A DNA stretch of 64,000 nucleotides from Locusta migratoria (lineage: Eukaryota > Arthropoda > Insecta > Orthoptera > Acrididae), in the NCBI GenBank assembly GCA_026315105.1, contig CM048755.1, positions 755,675,301 through 755,739,300 of the forward strand, given 5' to 3'. The notes beneath the pieces were generated by a model that was not told the origin of the DNA, made no database searches, and saw nothing but the letters and a program-made list of their open reading frames with translations. Below, one piece after another: positions 42,905 to 54,424 of this stretch; position 1 is the stretch's first letter; each line of letters begins with the position of its first letter. The position numbers and the translations under genes were made by a program.

Positions 42905-45290
42905 ACCAAACAACAGGTAATTTGTTGCAATGTAAACACTTATCTTTCATTTCATTAAAAACGACAGTTGTCACAGAAATCTAGGACTCCATTCATATTA
43001 AAAACTACCAGTATCTGCACGTTGTTTAGTATATTCATTATCACATTATCCTCCAGGGCATGTTCACGAAATAGAACAAACGCACATTTTAGAGGGAGCA
43101 CTCTTACAAATGCACAGTTCTAAACATTGCAGAACATAGCTCTGTTTAATTAATAAGAATGCCGAAAACCCTTTTAAGAGCCAAGGCAAAAAACAGAATG
43201 GTAGTGGCGGGTATCGAACTACCGACCATGTGCATCACAACCTAACGCTTTAATTCTCGTACTATTGCTGGCAGTTGTTAACTGATAATATGGCATTTTA
43301 GAAACTAGATTGTAATTTACAGTGCTAAGAAGGACTGTTTTTGTTAATTCTTCAGTGCGCCTTTGTTTTGAAATGACGCTACGTAAGTTGTAATACGAAA
43401 ATCATAAAATACAGCAAGCAAGATGACGTATGCCAGAGATAGTTCTGGGCGAGGAATGTCACGTGACATCTCCTAACGCCTGGCTTACGTAAAAACAAGT
43501 GACGGTGTCAAATCGCCGTTATTTTTGCAAATATCTCTGTAACGGTGCGAGTTGTAAAAAAAACATAAGAGAGCAAAGTTGTAGAGATTATTATTCTATA
43601 CACATTCGGTTATTTAATTATTGTCTAAGATGAATGGTTTATTCGGAATTAAAATTACATTGCAAACGGCTTTTTTTTACTGTTAGTAACGTATTTGTTG
43701 TCCTAAATAGCTGAAAAATGGAGGTTCTGGTCTCTGGCGGACAAATATTATGTGTGTAAATATTGGTGCCGAGCGGTCGAACAGTTAGTTCGACCTAAAA
43801 AGTGGGAACACTTTACGGAAAGACAGACGTCGTCAAATCACCGTTTTTGCAAATATTTCTGAAACGATGCAAGATATGAAACACACACACACAACAGAGT
43901 AAAGTTGTAGACAATTTTCCACTCTACGAATTCGGTTCTTCAGTTTTCGTGTCACATGAATGGTTAAGCCGTTATTTTCATTTAAATTTCAAGCTGTCAA
44001 AAGACAATCGCAAAGGCCCACTTTTAGTGTTACTACAGTAACCTATAGTGGGCCAAAATAAACAAGGTAATTTGTTGCAATGTATACACTTCCCTTTCGC
44101 TTCATTAAGAAGCCATAGAAATCTAGGACTTCCTTTATATACGAAACTAACACTATCAGCACGTTGTTCAGAATATTCATTATTACAGTATCCTTCCAGT
44201 TTACGTGCATATGCTCCAGAAGACCATTGTTCAATTCGTTGTTATGTATTTCACGACATGTTCACGTAATTGAACAACCACGCATTTTAGAGGGAGCATT
44301 CTTATATATGCACAACTCTAAATACTAAGAACATAATTCTATTTAATTAATAAGAGTGCCCGATACCCCTTTAGGAAAAACGGAGAAAAACTCTTTAGTA
44401 GGGGCTAGTTCCGACAAATGACCGTGTGCATTACAATCCAATGCGCTGCCCACTACACTACGGCGAACAGTTGCAAGATTCGTCCTTTCATCTCTTACTA
44501 TTGATGGTAGTTGTTACTGATGCTAATATGGCATTTTGAGACACTAGATTATCATTTATCGTACGAAGAACGACGCGTTATTCTTAATTCTTCAGTGGGC
44601 CGTTGCCTTGAAATGACAACGTTTAAGTTATAATAAAATCATGAAATCCGCAACGCAAATTGGCGTGTGCCAGAGAGAGTACCAGGCGTCACGTGACATC
44701 TCCGAACGGCTGGTTTTCGTAAAATCAATGGACGGTGTCAAATCGCCGTTATTTTTGCAAATATCTCAAACGATACGAGATACGAAAAAAAAAAAAAAAA
44801 CCATAAGAGAGCAAATTTGTAGAGAATTTTCTCCTCTACAAATTCGGGTCTTCAATTTTCGAGTACGTTGAGCGGTTTATTTGCAATTAAAATTACATTT
44901 CAAATAGCTTTTTTGGTGTTACTAACGTAGTTTTTGTCCGAAATATTTGAAAAATCCAGGTTCTGGTCTCTGGCGGCCATCAATTATGTCTGTAAAATTT
45001 GGTGCCGATCGAGTGAACGGTTCGACCTAAAAAGTGGGAACACGCTACAAACAAACATCCCAAAATCGCCGTTATTTTTGCAAATATCTGTGAAACTATA
45101 CGAGATATTGGAAAAAACATAAGAGAGCAAAGTTGTAGAGAAATTTCTCCTCTACAAATTGATGTATTCAGTTTCGTGTCATATGAACGGTAAAGCCGTA
45201 ATTTTTATTTAAAGTTCGAGCTGTCAAAAGGCGATCGCAAAGGCCCACTTTAAGTGTTACTACCGTAAATTAAAGTGGTCCAAAACGAGG
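42905..45290 (+). repeat. Tandem duplication of a ~1.2-kb repeat (units about 42905-44060 and 44061-45290)
   Basis: Landmarks recur in order in both units: GGTAATTTGTTGCAATGTA (42916, 44066), a minus-strand tRNA-like phrase ending in the CTACTA/CACTAC region (about 43205, 44405), CACGTGACATCTCC, GACGGTGTCAAATCGCC (43501, 44731), GGTTCTGGTCTCTGGCGG, and AAAGGCCCACTTT..GTGTTAC (44011, 45240). Each unit also has an internal duplication of CGCCG(TT)ATTTTTGCAAATAT...AGAGCAAAGTTGTAGA. Units are clearly diverged. No ORF of note. Could be a young satellite or a segmental duplication of a transposon. Confidence 0.8.
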
Positions 45291-45299
45291 TAAAAAGAA

Positions 45300-46076
45300 G
45301 ATTTGGACGTCTCGGGGTGGGGGGGGGGGGGGAGGGGGCGTGCTCCAAACCCCGCTGCTCGCAGGAAGAGCCACAAACCCAGCCATCCTGTATAAGCGTC
45401 GGAGATAAAATCTTATAGCTGTTGATAAAAACCGCTTTCACGGAGAAACCCAAGGACCCTGTTAGTCATTAGAGAATCATCCATCAAATCCGATGGCAAT
45501 CAGTGCGAAATTTCGTATTTGGCACGGAGCGCCAAGAGGAGCGGACATTCCACTAAGATATGAGTCATAGATTGTAGGGCTGCACTACAACAATGTGGGG
45601 GGAGGCTCAATGAGCAAAATAAGACCAGGGGACAGTCTGGAATGTCTGATGCTGAGACGGCAAAGGACAGTGGATTCCCTCCGAAAAGGTCGTAAGTAAG
45701 AACTCCAAACTTCAGTGTCCGACTTTATGGAGCGGAGTTTATTAGATGGGGAAGTAGCTTGCCAGTTACTGTTCTAGTCTTATATGACCGAAGATCTCAT
45801 CTGCAGCCAGGAAATGGGTATTAAGTAACTGGTCAGCTCGTTCATTCCGTAGGATACCCAAGTGACCCCAGAGAAAAGCAATGGAGCAGGCGGTATGACG
45901 AAGGTCACCAAGGAGATCATGGATACAAGTGACCAAAGGATGGGAAGAGTAGCATCGGTCTGCAGGCTGATCATTGAGTCTATACAGATTAAAACACAGT
46001 CCAGGGTGGCCTATTTGATAAAATGAAGTGTGGCATTACATACAAATGGGAAAAGTAAAAGCATATCCTGTACGAC
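45300..46076 (-). pseudogene. I-clade LINE ORF2 C-terminus (RNase H), left of the hAT-like insertion
   Basis: Minus-strand wording in shifting frames: TGRTGYAF, RLNDQPADRC, FLWGHLGILRNERADQLL, matching AGYAF, DSLSGLQA, VWTPGHIGIPGNERVDQLA of the LINE at 15619-20880. Further 3' come CPLPSQHQTFQTVP-like and zinc-cluster remnants. It continues in protein terms into 49818-51250 across the hAT-like element, in the middle of the RNase H start. Confidence 0.85.
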
Positions 46077-47095
46077 CAGTGTTGTCAGGTGACAGACAGA
46101 GAAAATACCTACAGTCTCACAGAAATGTACCTACGTTTTCCCTACTTTCTCCCTAGCACCTCATTAAAGCCCCTACATCAGGGGCATAGCGATGATTTGG
46201 GTCTGAGAGGGGCTGAATCCAGGACTGGGCTGGGAGAGTGGGGGGGGGGGGGGGCGTAGCATCATACCTCCACTGCTGCACAAAATGCACTGACCACTAC
46301 AAAATTAAACAGTAACTAATAGGAGAAATGAAACGAGTATATGCACATCCAAGTCAAGACTCAACAAACAATAGGTTTCAGTTGGTGCTAAAATTGTCTG
46401 GTGAACCGCCTCTACTGCGCATGCGCGCCTCCCAATCGCCACAACTGTTTCTGACGTTTCGTTGTTTGGCCACCTATATTTCTAGTTGACACCTGTTCTC
46501 TCGTTGTGTGTGAACCTTATCGAGACGCTTTAATATAACTTCTCCTTTCTTTTTAGTAAAAATCTATGAAAAATGGTGAGCAGTTGTTTTGTTAAAAGCA
46601 CCAGCTTAATGTTACAATTGCCGACACAGGGACTAGCCGTCATTGCTGGCAACGGCAGTTGATTCGCGGTAATTTTGTTCGCTAATCGGATGATATTCTA
46701 CGATTTCCAATGAGTATTATAGAATATCTGATTTAATAGGAAGTCGTTGTTTCGTTATTCTCTGTGATAACTTTTTGTACTCATTGAGTATTTACATTTT
46801 ATTACAGATGATGGAATTGTTACTTTCAAGGATCTTATTTTGATAGTCAAGTGTTGATTATGCCACGATTTCCAAATGCCGGACAAGGGTACATCAAGAA
46901 CATGTCAATCATAGAGAGGAACAGCATTAAATAGTTTCGCCAAATACGCCGTGAATTCCGAGTGCATTTGAGGTGTCGCACAAGTCTGAAGTGCGCGCCA
47001 TGTACTTTCGCCGCCATGCAAGCACGGCGCGGCGTTCTTACGACGTCATCCACGAGCGCCCTCTGCTGCAACTCCGCTCGTGGCCACCACTGAAC

Positions 47096-48371
47096 CACAG
47101 AATAAGGAGTATACAGAAAGGAAACTCCCGCTGCAGTCTGTCGTCCAAAATTTAGTGCGCATGCGCGGAACGGCCATCTTGAAAAGCAGTAAACGCGTGA
47201 TCACTCCCTACTCTGTAGCGTGGTAAAGCGCCGTATTTATTTGTTAATTGTGTATTTTAACTGCCTGAATCGCATAGAAGTAATCAATTATTTGGTGCAG
47301 TGAAAAGAAAGAACTGTGTGTCAGTAGTTGGAGCTGTCCGTTTTTATTACGAGCAGCAATAAAAGAAAAGGCGGCCGATGGTGTTCAGCACATAATTGCC
47401 GCAATAATTCGAATACAAATAAGGATATAAGTTTCTTCACCTTCCGAAAACATGTTGAGCAGTAAGTGAACGTCGCTATATGTGCAGTGAAAGTTAAATG
47501 TTATCAGTTTCGAATGAGAGCAATGTGTGCATAATTATTAAAAGTAGCCTTGCTTCTTCTCTTGACGATAACTCTCGGTGTTGCTGCAGCAGTTCAACGG
47601 CATCGAAATGTTGAAGTACATTTACATTTTATAAGTTTAACGTTGTAGGGAATAATATAAAAGGAATTACAAATAATAGTGCGTAAGTAGGCAGGTAAAA
47701 TTTTACTTACGGCATTGGAGGCGTAGCGTGCTAATGTTGGCAGCGAATGCTCTTCGGATACTCAAACAAATTGATTAAGGGGAATAATTATTTTATGCTG
47801 TTCCTGCTCTGTGGTTGACAGATTCCTCTATATGCCCTTCTCCGATCAGTAAATTAATGATACTCCTAAAGCAAACACAACTTTTACATATGCCCAGATG
47901 TCATTAGTTCTGTGTAATCACGTTGAACTGCTAAGTCTCACACAATATTTTGTGCGAATTTATTCGTGTCAAATAAAACCTGGCAGCTGTAAAGTCACTT
48001 TCTTATTTATAACTAATTTCCCCACACGTAACTTCGCGTTATTTGGAATTTTTCTAGAGATAAGCACCAAATAAAACGATCATCGACTCCACTGTACATT
48101 TTCGTAGTTGTATTAAAATTTAGAGCTTTTTTTTTCGTTTGATTACAATTAGGTGCAAGAAGATGGCGCAAAATAGATGAAAGCCGTTTCCTTTCGTAAA
48201 AGTCGGTGAGATTAGCTGCAGTTCGTAAAAAGTCCATTTCCAGCGAAAGTACTAAGTGGCTATAGTTCCGCGTTTACTGCTTTTCAATATGACGTCGAGC
48301 GCAACGCTTGGTAACATACAGATCAAAGGCGCCGCCTCCAGCTTTCCCTTCTGTATACTCCCTATTCTGTG
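47096..48371 (+). mobile_element. P-element-like non-autonomous transposon with THAP exon
   Basis: Terminal inverted repeats of about 29 bp begin CACAGAATARGGAGTATACA at 47096-47124 and 48343-48371 with two mismatches. A 7-bp duplication ACTGAAC flanks it (47089-47095, 48372-48378). A 17-bp subterminal inverted repeat GAAAAGCAGTAAACGCG lies at 47181-47197 and 48269-48285. P elements also have subterminal repeats and an N-terminal THAP domain, but an 8-bp duplication is usual, so one base is unexplained. It sits inside an LTR. Confidence 0.8.
47361..47461 (+). pseudogene. THAP-domain first exon of the P-like element
   Basis: The frame reads KGGRWCSAHNCRNNSN, then DISFFTFRKHVEQ. The CSAHNC pair and SFFTF fit the start of a THAP zinc domain (C-x2-4-C, then sFhxFP). 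A donor-like GTAAGT follows at 47462-47467, where a THAP exon would be spliced. There is no in-frame ATG; a stop lies upstream. The rest of the transposase is absent. Confidence 0.65.
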
Positions 48372-48625
48372 ACTGAACTGCATCGGTCACTTGGGATTAG
48401 GACAGGCACTAGGACTCATCAGTCGGCAGGCCTCTATCTAGTTAAACTATGTATCTGCATTCTACTAGTCTGCTGCCCTCCAAGTTAAGTATTGTACTTT
48501 CTCTATGAAATATATATCTTGTTCTAATCTAGCTTTGTGTTTCTAGTTTCTGCTGTCCCACTGGCTGGTCACCTCATACTCTGTACCCGCACACGCGTGC
48601 ATCCTACTTTCCTGTGTCGGTCTCC

Positions 48626-48829
48626 AGTCACGGTCAGCACGGCCACTACGGTCGGGGGTTCGAATCCCTCTCGGGCATGGATATTTGTGCCGTCCTAGTT
48701 CGTAAGTGGTTCATAAGTAATTTGTAAGTTTAGGGACTGATGACCCCGTAGTCAAGTCCCATAAGCTTAAACATTTGAACATTTTTTTTTTTATTTATTT
48801 ATTTATTTATTTATTTTTTTTTTTTTTTT
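48626..48829 (+). mobile_element. SINE family A copy, 5'-truncated
   Basis: It starts at CAGTCACGGTCAGCACGG, keeps the B box and hairpin and ends in a long T/ATTT-rich tail. A 12-bp target duplication TGTGTCGGTCTC lies at 48614-48625 and 48830-48841, within the LTR. Confidence 0.95.
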
Positions 48830-49136
48830 TGTGTCGGTCTCTCTCTACTCGGCCACCGACACCCAGGAAAACCGGCGGAAACGAGACACAAAAGTGGCGA
48901 CGAGGATGGGATACAAAAGCACTGTTACACGAGAATAACTGATTTATTAACTGCACAAGGATACATCGAGATACTATCAACCATAGAGTAGGAACAGTAT
49001 TATTAGTTCACAGTCAGCACAAAAAAGGAATTCCGTCACTCTAGATGATTCGATTTTCTAAGAGTAACGCTATGTTGACAACGAATAGCTAGTGTTTTGT
49101 TCATTATAACGTTGGCTATCGCAAATGTTTTAGCGC

Positions 49137-49305
49137 CCAGTCACGGTCAGCACGGCCACTACGGTCGGGGGTTCGAATCCCCCCGCGGGCATGGATATTT
49201 GTGCCGTCCTAGTTTGTAAGTAGTTCATAAGTAGTTTGTAAGTTTAGGGACTGATGACCCCGTAGTTAAGTCCCATAAGCTTAACAAACATTTGAACATT
49301 TTTTT
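49137..49305 (+). mobile_element. SINE family A copy, 5'-truncated
   Basis: It starts at the same point of the head as the copy at 48626 and has a 11-bp target duplication TGTTTTAGCGC at 49126-49136 and 49306-49316, within the hAT-like remnant. Confidence 0.95.
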
Positions 49306-49817
49306 TGTTTTAGCGCTGTCTTGTTAATATCTTCTCACTTACAAATACTAACTAGTATATCGTCCTGACGTAAATAAGTAACAGTGTAGACAAGGTAATA
49401 TAACGTCTTTCTTTCATGGAAACAATGCATTTTTCTTGTGCTCACATTTTCTATCACTATTTCCAAACCAACTCTCCATTCCACTGATATCTATTGAAAT
49501 CATCATATTTCGCATCGACTTTAATGTGTCTAAAACCAAGTTTTCAAATTAATATTGTTTACTACGAAGAGAAAACAACTATGCCATCTAAACTACCGTT
49601 GGCTACTTCAAACTTCACCACCATTGGTCGGCTTCATTCCCGCGTGTTGACAACTGTTGCCAACATTACCCACTTGGCCTGTGTCGAAGATTGGCAAAAT
49701 TTTACAAAGTACCTACTCGTTAGGGACTTTTGGATGAAAATTCCCTACATGATTTAAATGCTTAAAAATACCTACGTGTAGGGAAAATTCCCTACGTCTG
49801 GCAACACTGTGTACGAC

Positions 49818-51250
49818 CGGCAGCTTTCGAACCATCTGTGTAAAAGATCGTGGCACCCTCAAGATTATGGGAGGGGGATTGAAGCTTATAGACCCTGGAA
49901 GAGATCCGACTGGATTTGTGACCGGGGCGCCATCAAGGGGGGGGGGGGGGGTGCGCGGTATAGCAGACGGAAGTCCCTGCAAAGGGAAGCAAGCCGCAAT
50001 CTCACTCGAGGGCGAGTATCAGGAAGTCAAAAACCATCACCAGCAAAAAGAACCTGATATCTGGGGTGAGCAGCGAATTGGCGAATTTTAATGGCATAGG
50101 ACACCAAAAACTGATGTCGCCTTATCTTAAGAGAGAGGATTCCCGCTTCGGCAAGGAGACTATCAACAGGGCTGGTCCGGAAGGCACCCGTAACCAAGCG
50201 GACACCACAATGGTGTACTGAGTCTTAACAGTTTCAGGGCAGAAGGAGCTGCCAAGCCATAAACGTGACACCCATAATCTAATAGGGACTGGATCAGGGC
50301 CCGGTAGATATGAACGAGTGTTGCACGACCTGCAGCCCAGGATGAGGGGGATAGGAATCTGAGTGCATTAAGCTTCCGCATGCAGCTTCTCTTCAGCTGG
50401 TGAGTATGGAGCAGCCAAGTCAGTTTTTTTTTTTATCAAAAAGAAGGCTCAAGAGACGGTGGTGTGCCACAACCTCCAAGCACTGAGTAACCAAGAAGAA
50501 TTCTGGATTAGGGTGCAGTGTAGTACAACGACAAAAATGCATTACTCTCGTTTTCGAAGGGGAGACCTGAAAACCATGCGAGACGGCCCATGTGGAAGCC
50601 CGCCGAATGGCACCTTGTAGCTGGCGGTCAGCCGAGGCGATAGAGTGGGAGCTGTACCATATGCAAAAGTCGTCTACGTACAGCCCAGGAGAGACAAGTG
50701 GCCCAACAGAGCTCACCAACCCATTGATGGCGATCAGGAAGAGTATAACACTAAACACAGAAACTGTGGAACGCCATTCTCCTGGATCCGTGAGGAGCTG
50801 AAGGAAGAACCGACCCTAACCCAGAACATGCGGTAGGATAAAACTGATAAAAGTCAATAGGAAGCCTTGTAGGCCCCAGTCATAAAGGGTACTTAAAATA
50901 CGACACCTTACGTAGTTCACAGAAAACTGCAACAAGATATTGAAGTATTGAGAAGGCCTGTATGATTGCTGTTCCCAGTCGAAGTAGATGATATATAGTA
51001 GACCGTTTCTCCCGGAAGCCACGGTGATAAGGCGACAGAAGTCCACGTGATTAGAGTACCCAGCATAATTTGTGGGCAACCATCCGTTCAAGCAGTTTAC
51101 ACGGTACATTTGTCAGGCTAAACAGCCGGTAACTCTCCAGGGATGATGCATCCTTACCAGGCACAAGAACAGGAACTACGAGGTGGGCTCAGAGAGTGCA
51201 AACGAGCATGTCAACAGAGAAGGAAAGATTGCAATGAATACATAATGTAA
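49818..51250 (-). pseudogene. I-clade LINE ORF2 RT region, right of the hAT-like insertion
   Basis: Minus-strand pieces: KLLERMVAHKLCWV-like (51060-51130), LYDWGLQGFLLTFI, LFLIAINGLVSSVGPLVS, LYVDDFCIWYSS, AIRRASTWAVSHGFQVSPSK, LDYGCHVYGLAAPSALKLL, ending IFYTDGSKAAGRT at 49818-49850, the start of RNase H. The YVDD replaces the FADD of sister copies. Several frameshifts. It belongs with 45300-46076 as one old LINE. Confidence 0.85.
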
Positions 51251-51600
51251 GAAACGTACCATGTTATATCAAAATGGGGGGAGATGGACAGAGGGATGCA
51301 TACTTGGGGGAGTAGGAGGAGTAGGGGACGCACAGATGGAGAGGTGAAGCAGGCCTTTCAGGGTGCTCAGCATTCGTTTTCTGGGTACGTGCGTAGCAAA
51401 CATTGGATACCTGGTGAGCACAGCACGCCCGGTCCTCGTCACAGTAACTTTTGGCCACGATTCAGCGGCCACCAGTAGTGGAACGAACGTGTGTTACACG
51501 GATCTCGGCTTCAGCACCTAGGGCACGAGGATAATACAAACTATATTAAGTGGGAGAGGGGGGGGGCAATCGAGAAAGAAGGGGGGGTTAACGGACAACC
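51251..51600. other. Unassigned sequence
   Basis: Purine-rich, with G runs near 51555. ORFs on both strands lack motifs. Confidence 0.35.
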
Positions 51601-52120
51601 TCTGGGGAATCAGCCGCACCTCAGTTGTGTAAGGCAAGAGCGGTTCTTTCTGGTGGACCATTTACCCTAGCTGCTCGTGGGGACACCATGAAGCATAAAT
51701 CTGTTCTTTCCCCCATCAGCGGTTGGGTTGGTCCTTTAGTTATGGACAATATTAATACCCAAAAGTCAGAGACCACTTGTGGATAGTCCATCTGTGTCAG
51801 CTAAAAATGTCAAATATAATTGTGAACAATCATATCCTGTGATACGCAATGTTTTCATCGTTATGAAACGGGTGGAAGGATGTTCTGAGAAAATGTCACC
51901 GTTCTATTTCCATACAATTTTGAAGGGTATTGCAGGGGAACTGAAATCTACTAAGAGGCTGCTTAACGGCACTCTCCTTCACGGAGAGTTCCGTAGTACT
52001 TGGAAAATATACCGTCGACAGTGAACTGCTCACTAGGTTAGCTAGTGTTACAGGAGACATTGCGAATATGGATACCAAAGAACTGTCAACAGGAATTAAA
52101 AAGTATCAGGGTGACAGAAG
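51600..52120 (+). pseudogene. I-clade LINE ORF1 (gag) N-terminal remnant
   Basis: The plus strand reads MSPFYFHTILKGIAGELKST and KRLLNGTLLHGEF, the degenerate form of the 'SPFxIxKxLxGIAGxxKSxK' and 'RLRxGTLLVE' phrases that open gag-like proteins of these LINEs. Stops lie before and after. No zinc knuckles remain. It is opposite in strand to the neighbouring LINE at 49818-51250 and so is a separate copy. Confidence 0.6.
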
Positions 52121-53439
52121 TTCACAATAGTCCCAAAATGGTTGACGATGAGTTGCAGAACTCAGCGTACTTTATCCTGACAATCAATCTGCCATAGTTG
52201 CCCGAAAGTATTGCAGTAGGCCTTCTCCGCCTTTATGTGATGCCTTAAATACCTAACCCGACGAGATGTCAGCGTCACTCCACAGTGGGCTGCATCGGTT
52301 AGGCTACACGTCGGAGATGTAGTCCCACGGCCCACAAACCCTGCGCCGGCCGTGTGTCAACTGCTCCCAGACCCTTTCAGTTCGGAGCAGGGACAGTCCA
52401 GCCTCTGCCGAAGAGGTCAAGGTCATCCAATGTATCTCGCACTGCGGCCGCAAGAAAGGAATTTAAGGCGACTCAAGCACCAAGTTTTGTCATGTCGTAT
52501 TGAAGCAGAATGCTGTTAGCACTCAACCTGAGCAGGGTCAGCTGCCAGCCTGTGCCGCTAGTCCAACAACAGTCTTCCTCCCCTTGAACAATTCTTAGTT
52601 CCCACAAGTAATGCGTCTCTAAGTCTTGTTCTGATAACTTTCTTACGACCAAAATATCATTAGCGTGTCTATTAATTTTGAACACGAACAGCTCGGACAG
52701 ACGAAAGTGTTCTCGCGCATGCGTAACACGAGGAACAAAGTGATAGCGCAAGCAGTAGCAGACTCATTGTTAGCGTGGTTCGTGGAATCCACTTGCCTGC
52801 CAACAAGAATTGCCAGCTCCAATGACATGTTGCCGTTAAATACTGAAATTAGAGGTCAATGTGTTAAGTTCACACACGGGAACAAAGTTCCTTCGCTTAC
52901 CGGCTAGTATACACATTCTTAATTTTGATTCTCCACCTATACTCCCCTCCCCCCCCCCCCAAGGGCTCCACAGCTCTTTTATGGGTACGTCTGTGGCGCG
53001 CACGTGTCTCCGAGCCGTTGCAGTCTTTCTTACTATTTCCCCAGGCTGCATTACCTCTCCCAATTGCCCTCCTATGCGTCCTAATTTCTCCCCGCACCCG
53101 CTCATCTCTCCTCTCCAGGTGTCTCCCTTCAAAACGGCCCGGCTATTTCTATGATTCTGATAATGGCTTTAGCGATTTAGAAGTTTGTCGTTTACCTCTG
53201 TTTTTCCACACAGTTTGCCCCCCTTCGGGGTTTGACCTCCACCACAAAATCAGTTACAAGTGTGAGCTATTTGGGGAACAACTCCTGACCTAGCCCTCCC
53301 TTCCTTCCCCCGCTACCGCCACTAGGTCCCCAGCACGGTGTCCGGACATTTGCTACTTGCCACACTTTTCCCTGCTCCGAAGGGTCGGGTGCCCCTGTCT
53401 CCTCCTCCCACCACCCCTGTGGACGGTGTTCCGACATAT
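52121..53439. other. No recognised gene
   Basis: GC-richer sequence with C runs (52955-52970). A 92-codon minus ORF at 52473-52751 and others show no motif I can name. Confidence 0.4.
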
Positions 53440-53680
53440 GCACACTGCTCACTTCCGCATTTCGTCGTACGACCGTCAGTATGGAAGTTATTACAACGGC
53501 CAAGGCCAGGCCTTTCTCCCACTACAATCGTTACGCGATAATAAGGTGTGGATGTGCTTACGTCGAAAACAGGATCATTGCGAGGGAAAACTGCTTTCGA
53601 AGAACGGAGACGTATTGAATATAGAGAACACCTGTGAGGACCACCTAACGATGCGACCTTTGTAAGATGTAAAAATAAAA
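53440..53680 (+). CDS. FLYWCH-like zinc-finger reading frame, possible 3'-terminal exon
   Basis: The frame reads YGSYYNGQGQAFLPLQSL, NKVWMCLRRKQDHCEGKLL and NTCEDH before TAA at 53663-53665. The order G...F, W-x-C, C-x-G-x-L and a final H resembles a FLYWCH finger, although the usual H-x-H end is CEDH here. An AATAAA lies at 53674-53679, 8 bp after the stop. This layout suits a terminal exon such as the alternative FLYWCH exons of mod(mdg4)-type genes, or a Mutator-type transposon remnant. The 5' exon limit is not determined; the frame is open from 53357. Confidence 0.45.
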
Positions 53681-53689
53681 AGAGTGTAT

Positions 53690-54424
53690 CAGACGTCAGT
53701 ATTCTTAAGTAACTTAATGGTGAAGCCAGCTGGTCACAGTTCGGTTCACTAGCGTTTAATCAATACGCGATGAAATTTGACTCAACGAAGCAGTTACATT
53801 AAACATCACTCAAATGATCCTCCTGCAAACAGAACTTATAGTTAAATCTACCGCTTTTCAATTTGCAATTTCCTATATAGGTAAAAACTCCTACAGTTGA
53901 CATGTTAAAAGAATTTTTTTCAACCTTCTAATATTGTGGCCATACCGTCAACGATTGTGAGTTCTAAAATTATTCATGTAACTTCAGAGCCGCAGTTAGC
54001 TCCTAAAAATATCATTTTTGTTAAACTGATAAGGTACACTTTATGTTTTAAAAAGAACCTGAACATTAGAATTGCACCTAAAATACACACCCTAAAACAG
54101 ATCTGCTCTTTAAGATTGACAAGTTGTAGTGTTGAAATAATTCATATATCTCCAAAATTAGACGAAGGTAGAAATAACATAATAGCAGATATAGATCTCA
54201 TGAAGTACATTTAGCTGTCGTCCTTAAAAATTAAAGTTTCTCACCATGTTGTTGATTATCTTTAATCGGGCCAGTAAAAGCTATGGAAACAAGGCAAGGA
54301 GCTTACTGTTTAAAAATAATTGTTACAAAAGAATATCATAAACAAATGTATTAGACGTATTTTTCTTATACATTAGAATCTTTTGAAAACATATCTGATC
54401 ATTTCGTCTGCAATATCACTTATT
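53690..54424. other. No recognised gene
   Basis: AT-rich. A 92-codon plus ORF at 53936-54214 has no motif. Confidence 0.45.

Larger units (their letters stand above)
46966..48905 (+). mobile_element. Gypsy-type LTR fragment with start of internal region
   Basis: GTGTCGCACAAGTCTGAAGT and CGAGCGCCCTCTGCTGCAAC on the left, then CAGGCCTCTA, TATATATCTTGTTCTAATCT and CTCGGCCACCGACACC on the right, follow the order of the LTRs at 8198 and 13400 with clear divergence. GTGGCGACGAGGATGG after the LTR matches the start of the internal region there. Only a 5' LTR and a few bases of interior remain. It is split by a P-like element (47096-48371) and a SINE (48626-48829). Confidence 0.8.
46077..49809. mobile_element. 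hAT-like DNA transposon remnant hosting nested insertions
   Basis: The ends are CAGTGTTGTCAG on the left and CTGGCAACACTG on the right, an inverted repeat of 12 bp with one mismatch. An 8-bp target duplication TGTACGAC lies at 46069-46076 and 49810-49817. CAGTG ends with 8-bp duplications fit hAT. No transposase was recognised, and the present length of 3.7 kb includes about 2.1 kb of later insertions, so the element is probably non-autonomous. An exon-like ATGGTGAGCAGTTGT near 46574 and an acceptor-like TTTTATTACAG at 46797 have no confirmed product. Confidence 0.8.

Noticed and set aside
47361..47461. THAP exon as a host gene
   Set aside because: It lies between terminal and subterminal inverted repeats with a target duplication, so it belongs to a transposon.
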